A stretch of DNA of 40,428 nt from an uncultured Faecalicoccus sp. (GCA_902497095.1 CABVDD010000019.1:1-40428); one strand, 5' to 3'; shown: positions 24,751 to 33,090, counted from the stretch's first letter. A program made the numbers and translations. Notes: a model not told the origin generated them from the sequence alone.

Positions 24751-24761
24751 CTTGTTTGGTG

Positions 24762-24767
24762 TATAAT
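24762..24767 (+). promoter_or_regulatory. -10 box of ybeY, placing the transcript start on the ATG
   Basis: TATAAT ends at 24767, so the usual start site seven bases downstream is 24774, the A of the ybeY ATG. No Shine-Dalgarno sequence lies before that ATG. The position at -35 (about 24739-24744) falls in the terminator and is poor. Confidence 0.5.
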
Positions 24768-24773
24768 TCTAGT

Positions 24774-25229
24774 ATGGAAATCGTAATTATAAATGAAGCA
24801 AAAGATAAAAGTATATATCGATATAAAAAAGATTATCAAAAAATCTTGGAACGTGCTTGTCATGTTTTAAATCGCAAGCAGGATTATACCTTGAGTGTTA
24901 TTTTTGTGACACCACAAAGGATACATGAAATCAACAAAGAATATCGTCATATCGATCGTAGCACAGATGTGATTAGTTTTGCCTTACAAGATGATAGTTC
25001 AAATATTGTTTTAGAAGAGGAAGAGAATGAGTTGGGAGATATTTTTATCAATGTAGAGGCTATCAGTGCCCAAGCTAAAGAATATGGTCATTCCAAGCGA
25101 AGAGAAGCTTGCTTTCTTTTTTGTCATGGACTTTTACATTTGATGGGCTATGATCATATGTGTCCGGAAGATGAAAAGGAAATGTTTGATTTACAGGATG
25201 TGATACTGGATGAAGTGGTTCAAAGGTAG
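24774..25229 (+). CDS. ybeY: Endoribonuclease YbeY (rRNA maturation factor)
   Basis: YbeY is a zinc endoribonuclease for 16S rRNA 3'-end maturation. The 151-residue product has the metal motif H-G-L-L-H-L-M-G-Y-D-H (about residues 118-128), the H3XGHXGYDH-type signature of the family, and the D-V-I-S-F-A segment (about 66-71). ATG 24774 gives the natural start M-E-I-V-I-I; an in-frame TTG at 24756 would precede the -10 box. No ribosome binding site is visible, and the -10 TATAAT is seven bases upstream, so the mRNA may be leaderless. It overlaps dgkA by 20 bases. Confidence 0.95.
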   Translation: MEIVIINEAKDKSIYRYKKDYQKILERACHVLNRKQDYTLSVIFVTPQRIHEINKEYRHIDRSTDVISFALQDDSSNIVLEEEENELGDIFINVEAISAQAKEYGHSKRREACFLFCHGLLHLMGYDHMCPEDEKEMFDLQDVILDEVVQR

Positions 25230-25554
25230 ATTTAAATATGCTCTTAGCGGTTTACGTTTTGCGATATTTGATAAAAGCATAGCTCTTCAAATGATTTTTG
25301 GCTTACTTGTGATTTTATTCGGTATCATCATTCGCTTCACTTTGCAGGAGTGGTTTTGGATACTATTATGCATTGTCTTGGTTGTTGTGGGTGAAATCAT
25401 TAATTCTTGTATTGAACAATTAGTGGACTATATCTCCTTAGAACATACAAGACAAGCAAAACAAATCAAAGACATGGCAGCTGGGGCTGTCTTTTTACTG
25501 AGCCTTTTTAGTGTCTTTATTGGAGCAGCTATCGTTATTCAAAAAATAGTGTAG
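25210..25554 (+). CDS. dgkA: Undecaprenol kinase / diacylglycerol kinase family protein
   Basis: A 114-residue membrane protein with three hydrophobic helices (about 25-42, 45-65 and 92-112) and the family active-site region V-V-G-E-I-I-N-S-C-I-E (about 58-68) followed by a K-D-x-A-A-G-A-V segment. Gram-positive members phosphorylate undecaprenol to recycle the cell-wall lipid carrier rather than diacylglycerol. ATG 25210 overlaps the end of ybeY. The ybeY-dgkA-era order is the conserved Firmicute one; the cdd gene that lies between dgkA and era in Bacillus is absent. Confidence 0.95.
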   Translation: MKWFKGRFKYALSGLRFAIFDKSIALQMIFGLLVILFGIIIRFTLQEWFWILLCIVLVVVGEIINSCIEQLVDYISLEHTRQAKQIKDMAAGAVFLLSLFSVFIGAAIVIQKIV

Positions 25555-25568
25555 AAAGGATTTAATTT

Positions 25569-26465
25569 ATGACATACAAATCAGGATTTATTGCCATTAT
25601 TGGAAGACCCAATGCAGGAAAAAGTACACTTTTAAATGCGTTGTTACAAGAGAAAGTTGCCATTATGTCTGATAAACCAAACACGACTAGAAACAATATT
25701 GCTGGCATTTTAACACAAAAAGATGCGCAGTTTGTTTTTGTGGATACACCAGGTATTCATAAACCGCAACAACAGTTAGGACGTGTTTTAAATAAAAATG
25801 CATATATGGCTATGGAAGATTGTGATTGTTTGGCTTGGATCGTCGATGGAACTCAGTCTTTTGGAAAAGGAGATTCCTTTATATTAGATCGTATACAATC
25901 TTTACATAAGCCGTGTTTTTTGTTAGTTAATAAAATTGACCATCTTTCTAAGGAAAAATTAATCAGCGTATTGATGAGTTGGCAAACAAGATATGATTTT
26001 AATGCAATCATTCCAATCAGTGCATTACAAAAAGAAAATTTAGATGAGTTATTAAACGTCTTTAAAGAAGCACTTCCTGAAGGTGTGGCGATGTATCCAC
26101 AGGAAATGATCAGTGATCATGATGAAAACTTTCAAATTACTGAAATCATTCGTGAGAAAATTTTATTTATGACCAAAGAAGAAATACCGCATAGTGTTGC
26201 GGTGGTGCTCGAAAATCGAAAGATGGATGGGAATCGTCTGCATCTACAAGCGATGATCATCGTAGATCGTGATTCACAAAAAGGTATATTGATTGGAAAA
26301 CAGGGAAGCATGATCAAAAAAATTCGTTTAGCAGCTCAAAAAGAGTTAAAAGATAAATTTGGATATCCTGTTGATTTGGAATTATATGTAAGAGTCGAGA
26401 AAAACTGGAGAAATAAGGAACAAAAAATCAAAGAATTTGGATTGGACGAGCTAGATAATGACTAG
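25569..26465 (+). CDS. era: GTPase Era
   Basis: Era binds the 3' end of 16S rRNA and helps 30S assembly. The 298-residue protein has G1 G-R-P-N-A-G-K-S-T (about residues 12-20), the switch segment N-T-T-R-N-N-I, G3 D-T-P-G (about 60-63), G4 N-K-I-D (about 121-124), and a C-terminal KH domain with I-G-K-Q-G-S-M-I-K-K-I (about 242-252). AGAAAGGA precedes ATG 25569. The last codons overlap recO by eight bases. The R-x-N-I sequence in place of the usual T-R-x-x-I-x-G is within normal variation. Confidence 0.97.
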   Translation: MTYKSGFIAIIGRPNAGKSTLLNALLQEKVAIMSDKPNTTRNNIAGILTQKDAQFVFVDTPGIHKPQQQLGRVLNKNAYMAMEDCDCLAWIVDGTQSFGKGDSFILDRIQSLHKPCFLLVNKIDHLSKEKLISVLMSWQTRYDFNAIIPISALQKENLDELLNVFKEALPEGVAMYPQEMISDHDENFQITEIIREKILFMTKEEIPHSVAVVLENRKMDGNRLHLQAMIIVDRDSQKGILIGKQGSMIKKIRLAAQKELKDKFGYPVDLELYVRVEKNWRNKEQKIKEFGLDELDND

Positions 26466-27177
26466 TGTTACTGGAATTGTTTTAAAAGTTCAAGATTATA
26501 AAGAAAATGATGGTTTAGCCTGGATGTTAACAGAAGATGAAATAATTTGTGTCCGTGTTCGAGGAATTCAAAAGGAAAGTTCTAAGTTAAGAAGCGGATG
26601 TCAGCCTTTTTTATATACAAATTGGCAGATTGAAAAAAGACAGCAGGCAATGGGTTTATTGATTCAGGTGACACCTATATGTTTTTTTTATCGCTTTATG
26701 GACGATTTGATTATACAAGCGTTAAGTTTTTTATTAAAAGACATACTTTTAAAAACTAAACCGAATCAAAAACTTTACTCTTCTTTTTTAGAATACTTAT
26801 ATACTATTCAAAATCAGAAAGATTCTGTTTTTACGAATGCTTGTTTTGTCTTAAAAGAGGTATTATGTGCAGAAGGTATTCAACCTTATATAGATGGGTG
26901 CATACTTTGTCATAGAAAAGATGCTTTAGAAACAATAAGTGTTAAAGAAGGTGGATTTTTATGCCACTATTGTAACCATGATGAAAAAAAGATCAGTAAA
27001 GAGCAAATGAAAAAAGCATATCTTTTGTTTAAGTCTTCTAAGGAGCGTCTTGATCTTTTATATGAAAACTGTCATTTTGATATTCAGGATTGTATATTTT
27101 GGGCAAAATGGTATGAGGTATTTGAACAAACGCATCTTACGAGTTTGACATTTTTAAAAAATGTGGTTAAGCTATAG
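26458..27177 (+). CDS. recO: DNA repair protein RecO
   Basis: RecO anneals ssDNA and helps load RecA with RecR. The 239-residue protein has an N-terminal OB fold (T-G-I-V-L-K-V-Q-D-Y-K-E-N-D, residues about 4-17) and a helical domain with a zinc site formed by C-I-L-C and C-H-Y-C (about 142-168). It starts within the last codons of era (ATG 26458), the common era-recO arrangement. No terminator is obvious after it, only a short GCTTTA/TAAAGC palindrome. Confidence 0.95.
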   Translation: MTSVTGIVLKVQDYKENDGLAWMLTEDEIICVRVRGIQKESSKLRSGCQPFLYTNWQIEKRQQAMGLLIQVTPICFFYRFMDDLIIQALSFLLKDILLKTKPNQKLYSSFLEYLYTIQNQKDSVFTNACFVLKEVLCAEGIQPYIDGCILCHRKDALETISVKEGGFLCHYCNHDEKKISKEQMKKAYLLFKSSKERLDLLYENCHFDIQDCIFWAKWYEVFEQTHLTSLTFLKNVVKL

Positions 27178-27203
27178 TGAAAATATGCTTTATATAAAGC
27201 TTA

Positions 27204-27232
27204 TTGTAGAATTGCATTAGATTTTGTATAAT
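27204..27232 (+). promoter_or_regulatory. Promoter upstream of the tail-anchored unknown gene and cmk
   Basis: TTGTAG (27204-27209) and TATAAT (27227-27232) are 17 bp apart, 27 bp before the start at 27260. Confidence 0.72.
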
Positions 27233-27259
27233 TATAAAAGAATGCTTGGGGAGGATCTT

Positions 27260-28201
27260 ATGGCAGAAAAATTATCAAGAACAAAACGATATGAAGATTT
27301 AAGAAACCGGCTGGATGAAGAAACAACAGCGGCTCAGGAAGATAAAATCAATCAACAAACAGGCTTTGCACGTCTATCTAGGACACAACATAAGGCATTG
27401 GCACATGCGAATGATCTTAATGCTTCTGTAACACCTTCCAGATCATCTGTTAAAGAAGCTACAAATAACAACAGTCCAGTGATGGAAGATTTGTTAGGGG
27501 AAGTAAAACGCTATAATATTGATCAGGGAAATCGTATTACTGATGATACGCAGATCAATATTTTACGTCAATTAGATCAAAAGCCATCATCTATGCATCG
27601 TAATACGCATATTGTACCTATGGAAGAAGAAACGGGTGGTACCATGAAGATGCAAAAACCTGAAATTGATCAGGAAGTAGATGGTGTAGCAACTTATATG
27701 CCAAATCAAAAATTGACTCGTATCAATCCAATACAGACAAAACCAGAAATCATAGAGGAACCAAAAGTAGGGATAAATGATTCTGTTCAAAGTTATGTCG
27801 TCGATGATGAAAAAGATCAATCTTCAGAAGCTACCTATACGAATATTGTTTTAGGAAGTCAGGATATTCTTGCGGATGAGACAGTTGATACCGATCATTT
27901 AAGCTTATTTGATACGACAAAATCTACAAAAAAGGAAGATAAAGTACAACCGAAAGAAGAAGTGCAGCCAAAACGTTCAAAAACGCATAAAGCTAAAAAA
28001 AGCAAGAACAAGAAAGTACATGATTCACAAGAGATGCCATCTGCAAAAATTAGAATGAGCACTCGTGATCTAGAAGAAATGGAAAATGAGCCAAAGAGCA
28101 AATCCGGAATGATCATTAATGTGATCTTGGTTGTATTGGTATTGTTACTGATTGCTTCTTTAGCAGCCACTTTCTACTTTATAACACAAATAGGAGCGTA
28201 A
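27260..28201 (+). CDS. Uncharacterised cytoplasmic protein with C-terminal membrane anchor
   Basis: I do not recognise a named family. The 313-residue protein starts with a basic helical segment (S-R-T-K-R-Y-E-D-L-R-N-R-L), then a long polar, probably disordered stretch with a more conserved-looking piece E-D-L-L-G-E-V-K-R-Y-N-I-D (about 82-94) and I-L-R-Q-L-D-Q (about 108-114). A lysine-rich block (about 234-256) precedes a single membrane span (about 286-308) with only a few residues beyond it, so most of the protein faces the cytoplasm. ATG 27260 follows GGGGAGGA. cmk begins 3 bp after its stop. The design recalls cell-division or envelope scaffold proteins, but that is inference. Confidence 0.72.
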   Translation: MAEKLSRTKRYEDLRNRLDEETTAAQEDKINQQTGFARLSRTQHKALAHANDLNASVTPSRSSVKEATNNNSPVMEDLLGEVKRYNIDQGNRITDDTQINILRQLDQKPSSMHRNTHIVPMEEETGGTMKMQKPEIDQEVDGVATYMPNQKLTRINPIQTKPEIIEEPKVGINDSVQSYVVDDEKDQSSEATYTNIVLGSQDILADETVDTDHLSLFDTTKSTKKEDKVQPKEEVQPKRSKTHKAKKSKNKKVHDSQEMPSAKIRMSTRDLEEMENEPKSKSGMIINVILVVLVLLLIASLAATFYFITQIGA

Positions 28202-28204
28202 AGC

Positions 28205-28861
28205 ATGCCAAAGTTTAATATTGCGATTGATGGTCCCAGTGGGGTCGGGAAAAGTACAATTGCTAATTTGTTAGCAGATGAATATCATATGATACACTTA
28301 GATACTGGAGCTATGTATCGTTGTGTTGCATATTATTTATTAAAGAAGAATGTTAATGTAGATGACCAGAAGGAGTTAATGGAAGCTTTAGATGATATCG
28401 ATATTTCTTTTCAAGGAGATCAAGTTTTTTTAAACGGGGAAAATGTATCAAAAGAAATACGTATGAATGAAATTTCCATGGCTGCTTCTAAATTTTCGGC
28501 GTTAGATCCTGTTCGTAAAAAACTTGTTTCTTTACAACAACAGATTGCCAAAAATAAGGGATATATTCTTGATGGAAGAGATATTTGCACAGTTGTTTTA
28601 CCGGATGCAGAAGTTAAGATCTATATGGATGCCTCCAGCAAAGCCAGAGCACAACGCCGATATCAAGAATATGTTTCTAAAGGAATTGATGCAGATTACG
28701 AAACTATTTTTCAAGATATTGTAGCTCGTGACTATCAAGATTCACATCGTGAAAATTCTCCACTGAGAGTGGCAGATGATGCACAAGTGATAGATACTTC
28801 TGATATGACTATTGATGAAGTCGTTGATGAAATTAAAAAGATGATTGATGAAACAGTATAG
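28205..28861 (+). CDS. cmk: Cytidylate kinase
   Basis: Cmk phosphorylates CMP and dCMP. The 218-residue protein has the P-loop G-P-S-G-V-G-K-S-T (about 9-17), L-D-T-G-A-M-Y-R (about 33-40), the CMP-binding D-G-R-D-I-C-T-V-V (about 122-130) and the lid R-D-x-x-D-S-x-R-x-x-S-P-L (about 174-188). It lies 3 bp after the tail-anchored unknown gene, with AGGAG before ATG 28205, and der follows after 14 bp. The cmk-der-gpsA-hup order is a thinned version of the Bacillus region, lacking rpsA-like ypfD and others. Confidence 0.97.
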   Translation: MPKFNIAIDGPSGVGKSTIANLLADEYHMIHLDTGAMYRCVAYYLLKKNVNVDDQKELMEALDDIDISFQGDQVFLNGENVSKEIRMNEISMAASKFSALDPVRKKLVSLQQQIAKNKGYILDGRDICTVVLPDAEVKIYMDASSKARAQRRYQEYVSKGIDADYETIFQDIVARDYQDSHRENSPLRVADDAQVIDTSDMTIDEVVDEIKKMIDETV

Positions 28862-28875
28862 AGAGGAGTGATTTT

Positions 28876-30183
28876 ATGATCCAGGGTACAATTGCGATTG
28901 TCGGACGTCCTAATGTAGGTAAGTCAACATTTTTTAACCGTTTGATCGGACAAAGAAAAAGCATTGTCGATGATACACCGGGTGTTACACGAGATCGTAT
29001 CTATGGAGAAGTAGAATGGCTCACAAAAACATATCGTGTTATTGATACAGGTGGTATACAGATTGAAGATCAGCCATTTGCCCAAGAAATCAATATGCAA
29101 GTCGATATTGCTATTGAAGAAGCTGATGTAATTGTTTTTCTTGTTTCTTGTAAAGAAGGGGTAATGACGGATGATATGGTTATTGCCAAAAAACTACAAA
29201 AAGCCAATAAACCAATTGTTCTTGTCGTTAACAAAGTAGATAATGAAAAACTACGTTTAGATGCATATGAATTTTATGCATTGGGCTTACAAGACCCCTT
29301 TTGTGTAAGTAGTGCACATGGAATTGGATTGGGTGATGTTTTAGATGAAATTACCAGAGTTATGCCAGAAAAGAAATTAATGCCTTATGAAGGAATGACT
29401 TCTTTTTGTGTTATTGGTCGTCCCAATGTAGGAAAAAGTTCTTTGGTAAATGCTATTTTAAAAGAAGATCGTGTTATTGTAAGTAATGTAGAAGGAACAA
29501 CTCGTGATGCGATAGATACTCCGTTTACTTATGATGGACAGGAATATATGATCATAGATACAGCTGGTATACGAAAAAAAGGCAAGATTTATGAGAATAT
29601 TGAAAAGTATTCTATTTTGCGTGCATTAAGTGCAATCGATCGAAGCAATGTTGTCTTATTTTTGATCGATGGTTCCTTAGGTATTCGTGAACAAGATAAA
29701 CATGTGGCCGGATTGGCGCATGAGGCCGGTAAAGGTGTAATCATTGTTTATAACAAATGGGATACTGTCGAAAAAGATGAAAAGACTATGGCAAAAATTG
29801 AAAAAGAAATACGTGTCCAATTTGTGTATTTAGACTATGCGCCAATTGCATTTGTTTCAGCTTTGACGCATCAAAAAGTCAATCAATTGTTGCCTTTGAT
29901 CAATCAAGTTCATGAGAATTGCAGCTTACGTATTCAAACTAACGTATTAAATGATGTGATTTTAGATGCACAAATGATGAACCCGGCAAAACCACATAAC
30001 GGAAAACAATTAAAAATTTATTATTCTTCTCAGGTTAGCGTGGAACCACCGACTTTTGTCTTATTTGTAAATGATCCGGAATTATTGCATTTTAGCTATA
30101 AACGTTACATAGAAAACAAAATTCGTGAGGCTTTCGGTTTTGAAGGAACGCCTATTCATATCGTAGCTCGAAAGAAAAGTTGA
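28876..30183 (+). CDS. der: Ribosome biogenesis GTPase Der (EngA)
   Basis: Der has two tandem GTPase domains and acts in 50S assembly. In this 435-residue protein the first G domain carries G-R-P-N-V-G-K-S-T (about 9-17), D-T-G-G (about 56-59) and N-K-V-D (about 117-120). The second has G-R-P-N-V-G-K-S-S (about 180-188), D-T-A-G (about 228-231) and N-K-W-D (about 293-296). A C-terminal KH-like domain follows (about 350-435). GAGAGGAGTG precedes ATG 28876. gpsA begins 10 bp after the stop. Confidence 0.98.
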   Translation: MIQGTIAIVGRPNVGKSTFFNRLIGQRKSIVDDTPGVTRDRIYGEVEWLTKTYRVIDTGGIQIEDQPFAQEINMQVDIAIEEADVIVFLVSCKEGVMTDDMVIAKKLQKANKPIVLVVNKVDNEKLRLDAYEFYALGLQDPFCVSSAHGIGLGDVLDEITRVMPEKKLMPYEGMTSFCVIGRPNVGKSSLVNAILKEDRVIVSNVEGTTRDAIDTPFTYDGQEYMIIDTAGIRKKGKIYENIEKYSILRALSAIDRSNVVLFLIDGSLGIREQDKHVAGLAHEAGKGVIIVYNKWDTVEKDEKTMAKIEKEIRVQFVYLDYAPIAFVSALTHQKVNQLLPLINQVHENCSLRIQTNVLNDVILDAQMMNPAKPHNGKQLKIYYSSQVSVEPPTFVLFVNDPELLHFSYKRYIENKIREAFGFEGTPIHIVARKKS

Positions 30184-30193
30184 GGTGTTTTAT

Positions 30194-31189
30194 TTGAAAA
30201 CAGTAGTAATTGGAAGTGGAAGTTGGGGAACAGCACTTGCCCAAGTTTTAGTAGACAATCAACAAGATGTTATATTATATGGAATAGAAAAATCAGAAGT
30301 AGATGATATTAATATACATCATAAAAATTCAAAATATTTTGATGATGTAGCCATCAATCCTTCTTTAAAAGCAACAATGGACATAAATGTTGTCAAAGAT
30401 GCCGATGTTGTTTTATTGGCTGTTCCAACTATTGCGATTGAATCTATTTGTCTTCAGATCGATCCTTTATTGACTAAGAAAGTGATCGTGGTGAATGTAT
30501 CAAAAGGGTTCCATCCAGAAACAAATGAAAGAATGTCGCAAGTTATACGTCGTTGTATCTTTTCTGAGCATTTAAGCAGTGTCGTTTCTTTGATTGGCCC
30601 AAGTCATGCAGAAGAAGTAATCATTCGTTTATTGACAACGATTGATGCAGTCAGTTTAAAAGAAGAAGATGCCATTACTATCCAACAATTATTTTCAAAT
30701 CATTATCTTCGAATTTATACAGGAAGTGATGAAGTTGGAAGTGAATTAGGTGTTGCGATTAAAAACGTTATGGCAATTGCATCTGGTATTTTATCCGGTC
30801 TTGGATATCAGGATAATACTAGAGCGGCTTTGATTACACGCGGCTTACAAGAAATGATTCGTTATGGAATGGCTTTTGGTGGACAGCAGCAAACGTTTAT
30901 GGGACTTACTGGTATCGGTGATTTGATTGTAACTTGTACTAGCGTTCATTCGCGAAATTTTTCAGCAGGTTATCAAATCGGCAAAGAAAATACAGTAGAA
31001 AACTTTTTAAAAAATAATAAGAAAACAGTTGAAGGTGTTCGTACAGCTAAAATTGTACATAATGTATCAATTGAGCATGACATAGATATGCCAATTTGCG
31101 AAGAAGTATATCAAATTTTATATGAAGGAAAAGAGCCGAAGACATGTGCTAATGATTTAATGTTGCGAGAACTTAAAAGGGAGTTTTAA
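30194..31189 (+). CDS. gpsA: Glycerol-3-phosphate dehydrogenase [NAD(P)+]
   Basis: GpsA reduces DHAP to sn-glycerol-3-phosphate for phospholipid synthesis. The product of 331 residues starts M-K-T-V-V-I-G-S-G-S-W-G-T-A-L-A with the Rossmann G-x-G-x-x-G, and keeps V-N-V-S-K-G (about 102-107), L-I-G-P-S-H-A-E-E (about 136-144) and the catalytic-lysine segment V-A-I-K-N-V (about 188-193). TTG 30194 is preferred: TGAGGTG at 30181-30187 gives correct spacing, and an in-frame GTG at 30185 lies inside that site. The usual P-T after the A-E-E-V motif is L-T-T here, a minor variation. hup follows after 1 bp. Confidence 0.96.
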   Translation: MKTVVIGSGSWGTALAQVLVDNQQDVILYGIEKSEVDDINIHHKNSKYFDDVAINPSLKATMDINVVKDADVVLLAVPTIAIESICLQIDPLLTKKVIVVNVSKGFHPETNERMSQVIRRCIFSEHLSSVVSLIGPSHAEEVIIRLLTTIDAVSLKEEDAITIQQLFSNHYLRIYTGSDEVGSELGVAIKNVMAIASGILSGLGYQDNTRAALITRGLQEMIRYGMAFGGQQQTFMGLTGIGDLIVTCTSVHSRNFSAGYQIGKENTVENFLKNNKKTVEGVRTAKIVHNVSIEHDIDMPICEEVYQILYEGKEPKTCANDLMLRELKREF

Positions 31190-31190
31190 C

Positions 31191-31481
31191 ATGGCAAAGT
31201 ATGTAAATAAAGAAGCTTTGGCCGAAGTCATTTATCAAGAATTAAAAATCTCCAGAAAAGATGCCGGACATGCGGTAGAGAGAATTTTTCAAGAGATGTC
31301 TATGGCACTTGCTAGTGATGGAGAAGTTGATATTTCTGGCTTTGGAAAATTTGTAATATTTAATCGTAAAGAAAGAATGGGAATTAATCCAATCACAAAA
31401 GAAAGAATGAAAATTGGCGCTACTAAGTTGCCAAAATTTAAACCGAGTCAGACATTAAAAAATCTCTGTAATAAAAAATAA
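31191..31481 (+). CDS. hup: HU-family DNA-binding protein
   Basis: A 96-residue nucleoid protein that bends DNA non-specifically. It has the dimerising helical half (residues 1-40) and the DNA-binding arm with G-F-G-K-F (about 49-53), R-K-E-R-M-G-I-N-P-I-T-K-E (about 58-70), then F-K-P-S near the C-terminus. The conserved N-P of the arm tip that intercalates in DNA is present. It ends the cmk-der-gpsA-hup run, as hbs does in Bacillus. No clear terminator follows; a tiny hydrophobic frame begins 3 bp downstream. Confidence 0.96.
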   Translation: MAKYVNKEALAEVIYQELKISRKDAGHAVERIFQEMSMALASDGEVDISGFGKFVIFNRKERMGINPITKERMKIGATKLPKFKPSQTLKNLCNKK

Positions 31482-31483
31482 TT

Positions 31484-31561
31484 ATGTTAGTAAAACGTAT
31501 TTTCATTCTTTTATTTTGTTTTTTAGTGATTGGATCTATGATCTTAGGACTCTTGATATAA
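31484..31561 (+). CDS. Possible 25-residue single-span membrane microprotein
   Basis: A complete small frame after hup encodes M-L-V-K-R-I-F-I-L-L then a continuous hydrophobic stretch to the stop, giving one membrane span with a basic N-terminus. It starts 2 bp after the hup stop and ends before the convergent DeoR-type gene. There is no clear ribosome binding site, so translation would depend on coupling to hup. The hydrophobic pattern is clear; expression is unproven, and AT-rich DNA makes such frames by chance. Confidence 0.35.
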   Translation: MLVKRIFILLFCFLVIGSMILGLLI

Positions 31562-31570
31562 CTTGTAATT

Positions 31571-32326
31571 TTAAGCAATGACAATTTCTTTTGCGGAATT
31601 GATCATTGCTTTTTCTTTCGCATCAATTGAATTGGTAATGATTTTATCATAATCGCTAAAACGTGCAAATGGATATGTGCCAGTATTATTAAATTTTGAT
31701 TTATCACATAATAAGATTTTTTGTTTGGATTGCTCCATTACTTTCTGTTTTACAGATAGTTCTTGAAAAGAAAAAGTTGTCGGTCCATGACAATTTTTAA
31801 AACCATCTGTTCCCATAAACGCAATATCAATTTTTACATGCTTCAAATTATCTAAGGCAAAAGCACCTGATGTAGTAGTGCCTTTTTTCTGTATTAGTCC
31901 GCCAATCAAAAGTATTTCATGTTTGTATGAAAGCAGACTCTGCGCTATACGAATAGAAGACGTAACAATGGTACATCCCTTTTTTAAACTAAAATAACGA
32001 ACCATAGAAAGTGTAGTACTTCCTGGATCCAAATACACAATCGAATAATCCGATACAAAATCAATAGCACGTCTGGCAATTTGATCTTTTAGTTCGGTAT
32101 TTTCTTCTACCTTTACTTCTATTGGCAATTCGTCATATCCATCTTTTCTATGTACATATCCGTGTGTTTTATTGACTTGGCCACGTTGTTCTAATACAAA
32201 TAAATCCTTTCGTATCGTTTCTGTACTAACTTGAAACATATCTGCAAGTTCTCGAATTCTTAAAGGAGAATTTTGATCTAATTTTTTTAGAATATCATTT
32301 CTTCTTCTATCATTATTTTTTGACAT
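31571..32326 (-). CDS. DeoR-family transcriptional regulator
   Basis: A 251-residue protein with an N-terminal DeoR winged helix (residues about 5-57: R-R-N-D-I-L-K-K-L, then V-S-T-E-T-I-R-K-D-L, the recognition helix) and a C-terminal sugar-phosphate-sensing domain of the DeoRC fold (Y-L-D-P-G-S-T-T, about 98-105; G-G-x-x-x-x-x-x-T-T-S-G; M-G-T-D-G-F). Such regulators sense phosphosugars. It is divergent from the hxlA-hxlB-cupin operon across about 137 bp and very likely controls it. ATG 32326 follows AAGGAGGAG on the minus strand; upstream in-frame codons lie in or before that site. Confidence 0.93.
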   Translation of the reverse strand: MSKNNDRRRNDILKKLDQNSPLRIRELADMFQVSTETIRKDLFVLEQRGQVNKTHGYVHRKDGYDELPIEVKVEENTELKDQIARRAIDFVSDYSIVYLDPGSTTLSMVRYFSLKKGCTIVTSSIRIAQSLLSYKHEILLIGGLIQKKGTTTSGAFALDNLKHVKIDIAFMGTDGFKNCHGPTTFSFQELSVKQKVMEQSKQKILLCDKSKFNNTGTYPFARFSDYDKIITNSIDAKEKAMINSAKEIVIA

Positions 32327-32463
32327 AACTCCTCCTTTTTGTTGGATTTCCAATAAATTATACTATAAAACCATGTTTTTTATCCTTTATTTTTTAGAAA
32401 ACCAATTATTTTCTTGAGAGAATATCTAAGATGATGTACCCTTTATGCGAGGAGATGATTAAG
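32327..32463. promoter_or_regulatory. Divergent control region between the DeoR-type gene and hxlA
   Basis: On the minus strand a TATAAT is at 32362-32357 for the regulator. On the plus strand TTGAGA (32414-32419) is a possible -35 for hxlA, but no good -10 is found at the right distance. AAAACCA occurs twice (about 32368 and 32398), and CCAATAAATT near 32350 resembles CCAATTATTT near 32402; these repeats are candidate regulator contacts only. Confidence 0.4.
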
Positions 32464-33090
32464 ATGAAATTACAAGTTGCGTTAGATACATTGAATCTAG
32501 ATGAATGTATTCAATTATTAGAACAAACTAGCGGAAGTGTAGAAATTGCAGAAGTGGGAACGCCATTTATAATAGAGGAGGGAATGGTTCCGGTAAAAGA
32601 AATTCATAATAGATTTCCGGATATTGAAGTTTTGGCAGATGCGAAAATCATGGATGCCGGTGAATATGAAGCCGATAAATGTTTTGAAGCCGGTGCATCA
32701 ATTGTAACTGTTTTAGGTGTTAGTCATGATGAAACCATTCGTGGTGTTGTTCACTCTGCTAATAAGCATCATGGAAAAGTTATGGTAGATATGATCAATG
32801 TACAGGATTTGGCAAAAAGAACACAGGAAATTGATCAAATGGGAGTCGATTATATTTGCGTTCATACTGCTTTTGATGTGCAACAAACAGGTCAAGATCC
32901 ATTAGAAGAGTTAAAAATTGTAAATAAAGTTATCAAAAATGCGAAGAGTGCCGTAGCTGGGGGAGTAAAACTAGAAACTATAGAAGCTATTGTAGATGAA
33001 GGAGCAGAAATCATTGTTGTTGGCGGAGCTATATGTAACGCAAAAGACAGAGCTAAGATGGCAAAAGATATGAAAGGATACTTAAGATAA
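32464..33090 (+). CDS. hxlA: 3-hexulose-6-phosphate synthase (OMP-decarboxylase superfamily)
   Basis: HPS condenses formaldehyde with D-ribulose 5-phosphate to D-arabino-3-hexulose 6-phosphate, or runs in reverse to make ribulose 5-phosphate. The 208-residue TIM-barrel protein has the superfamily D-x-K-x-x-D motif as D59-A-K61-I-M-D64-A-G-E-Y-E-A, then V-T-V-L-G-V, V-M-V-D-M-I-N-V, D-Y-I-C-V-H-T and the phosphate-binding V-A-G-G-V-K and V-V-G-G-A-I. The adjacent hexuloisomerase gene supports HPS over the related 3-keto-L-gulonate-6-phosphate decarboxylase (UlaD). ATG 32464 follows GAGGAGATG; the stop overlaps hxlB by one base. Confidence 0.88.
   Translation: MKLQVALDTLNLDECIQLLEQTSGSVEIAEVGTPFIIEEGMVPVKEIHNRFPDIEVLADAKIMDAGEYEADKCFEAGASIVTVLGVSHDETIRGVVHSANKHHGKVMVDMINVQDLAKRTQEIDQMGVDYICVHTAFDVQQTGQDPLEELKIVNKVIKNAKSAVAGGVKLETIEAIVDEGAEIIVVGGAICNAKDRAKMAKDMKGYLR

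Noticed and set aside
27181..27203. Terminator after recO (GCTTTATATAAAGC)
   Set aside because: The palindrome is short and AT-rich with no T run after it.
27895..28170. Minus-strand hydrophobic frame inside the tail-anchored gene
   Set aside because: It is the antisense of lysine-rich and membrane-span codons, which produces apparent hydrophobic and serine-rich sequence by base composition.
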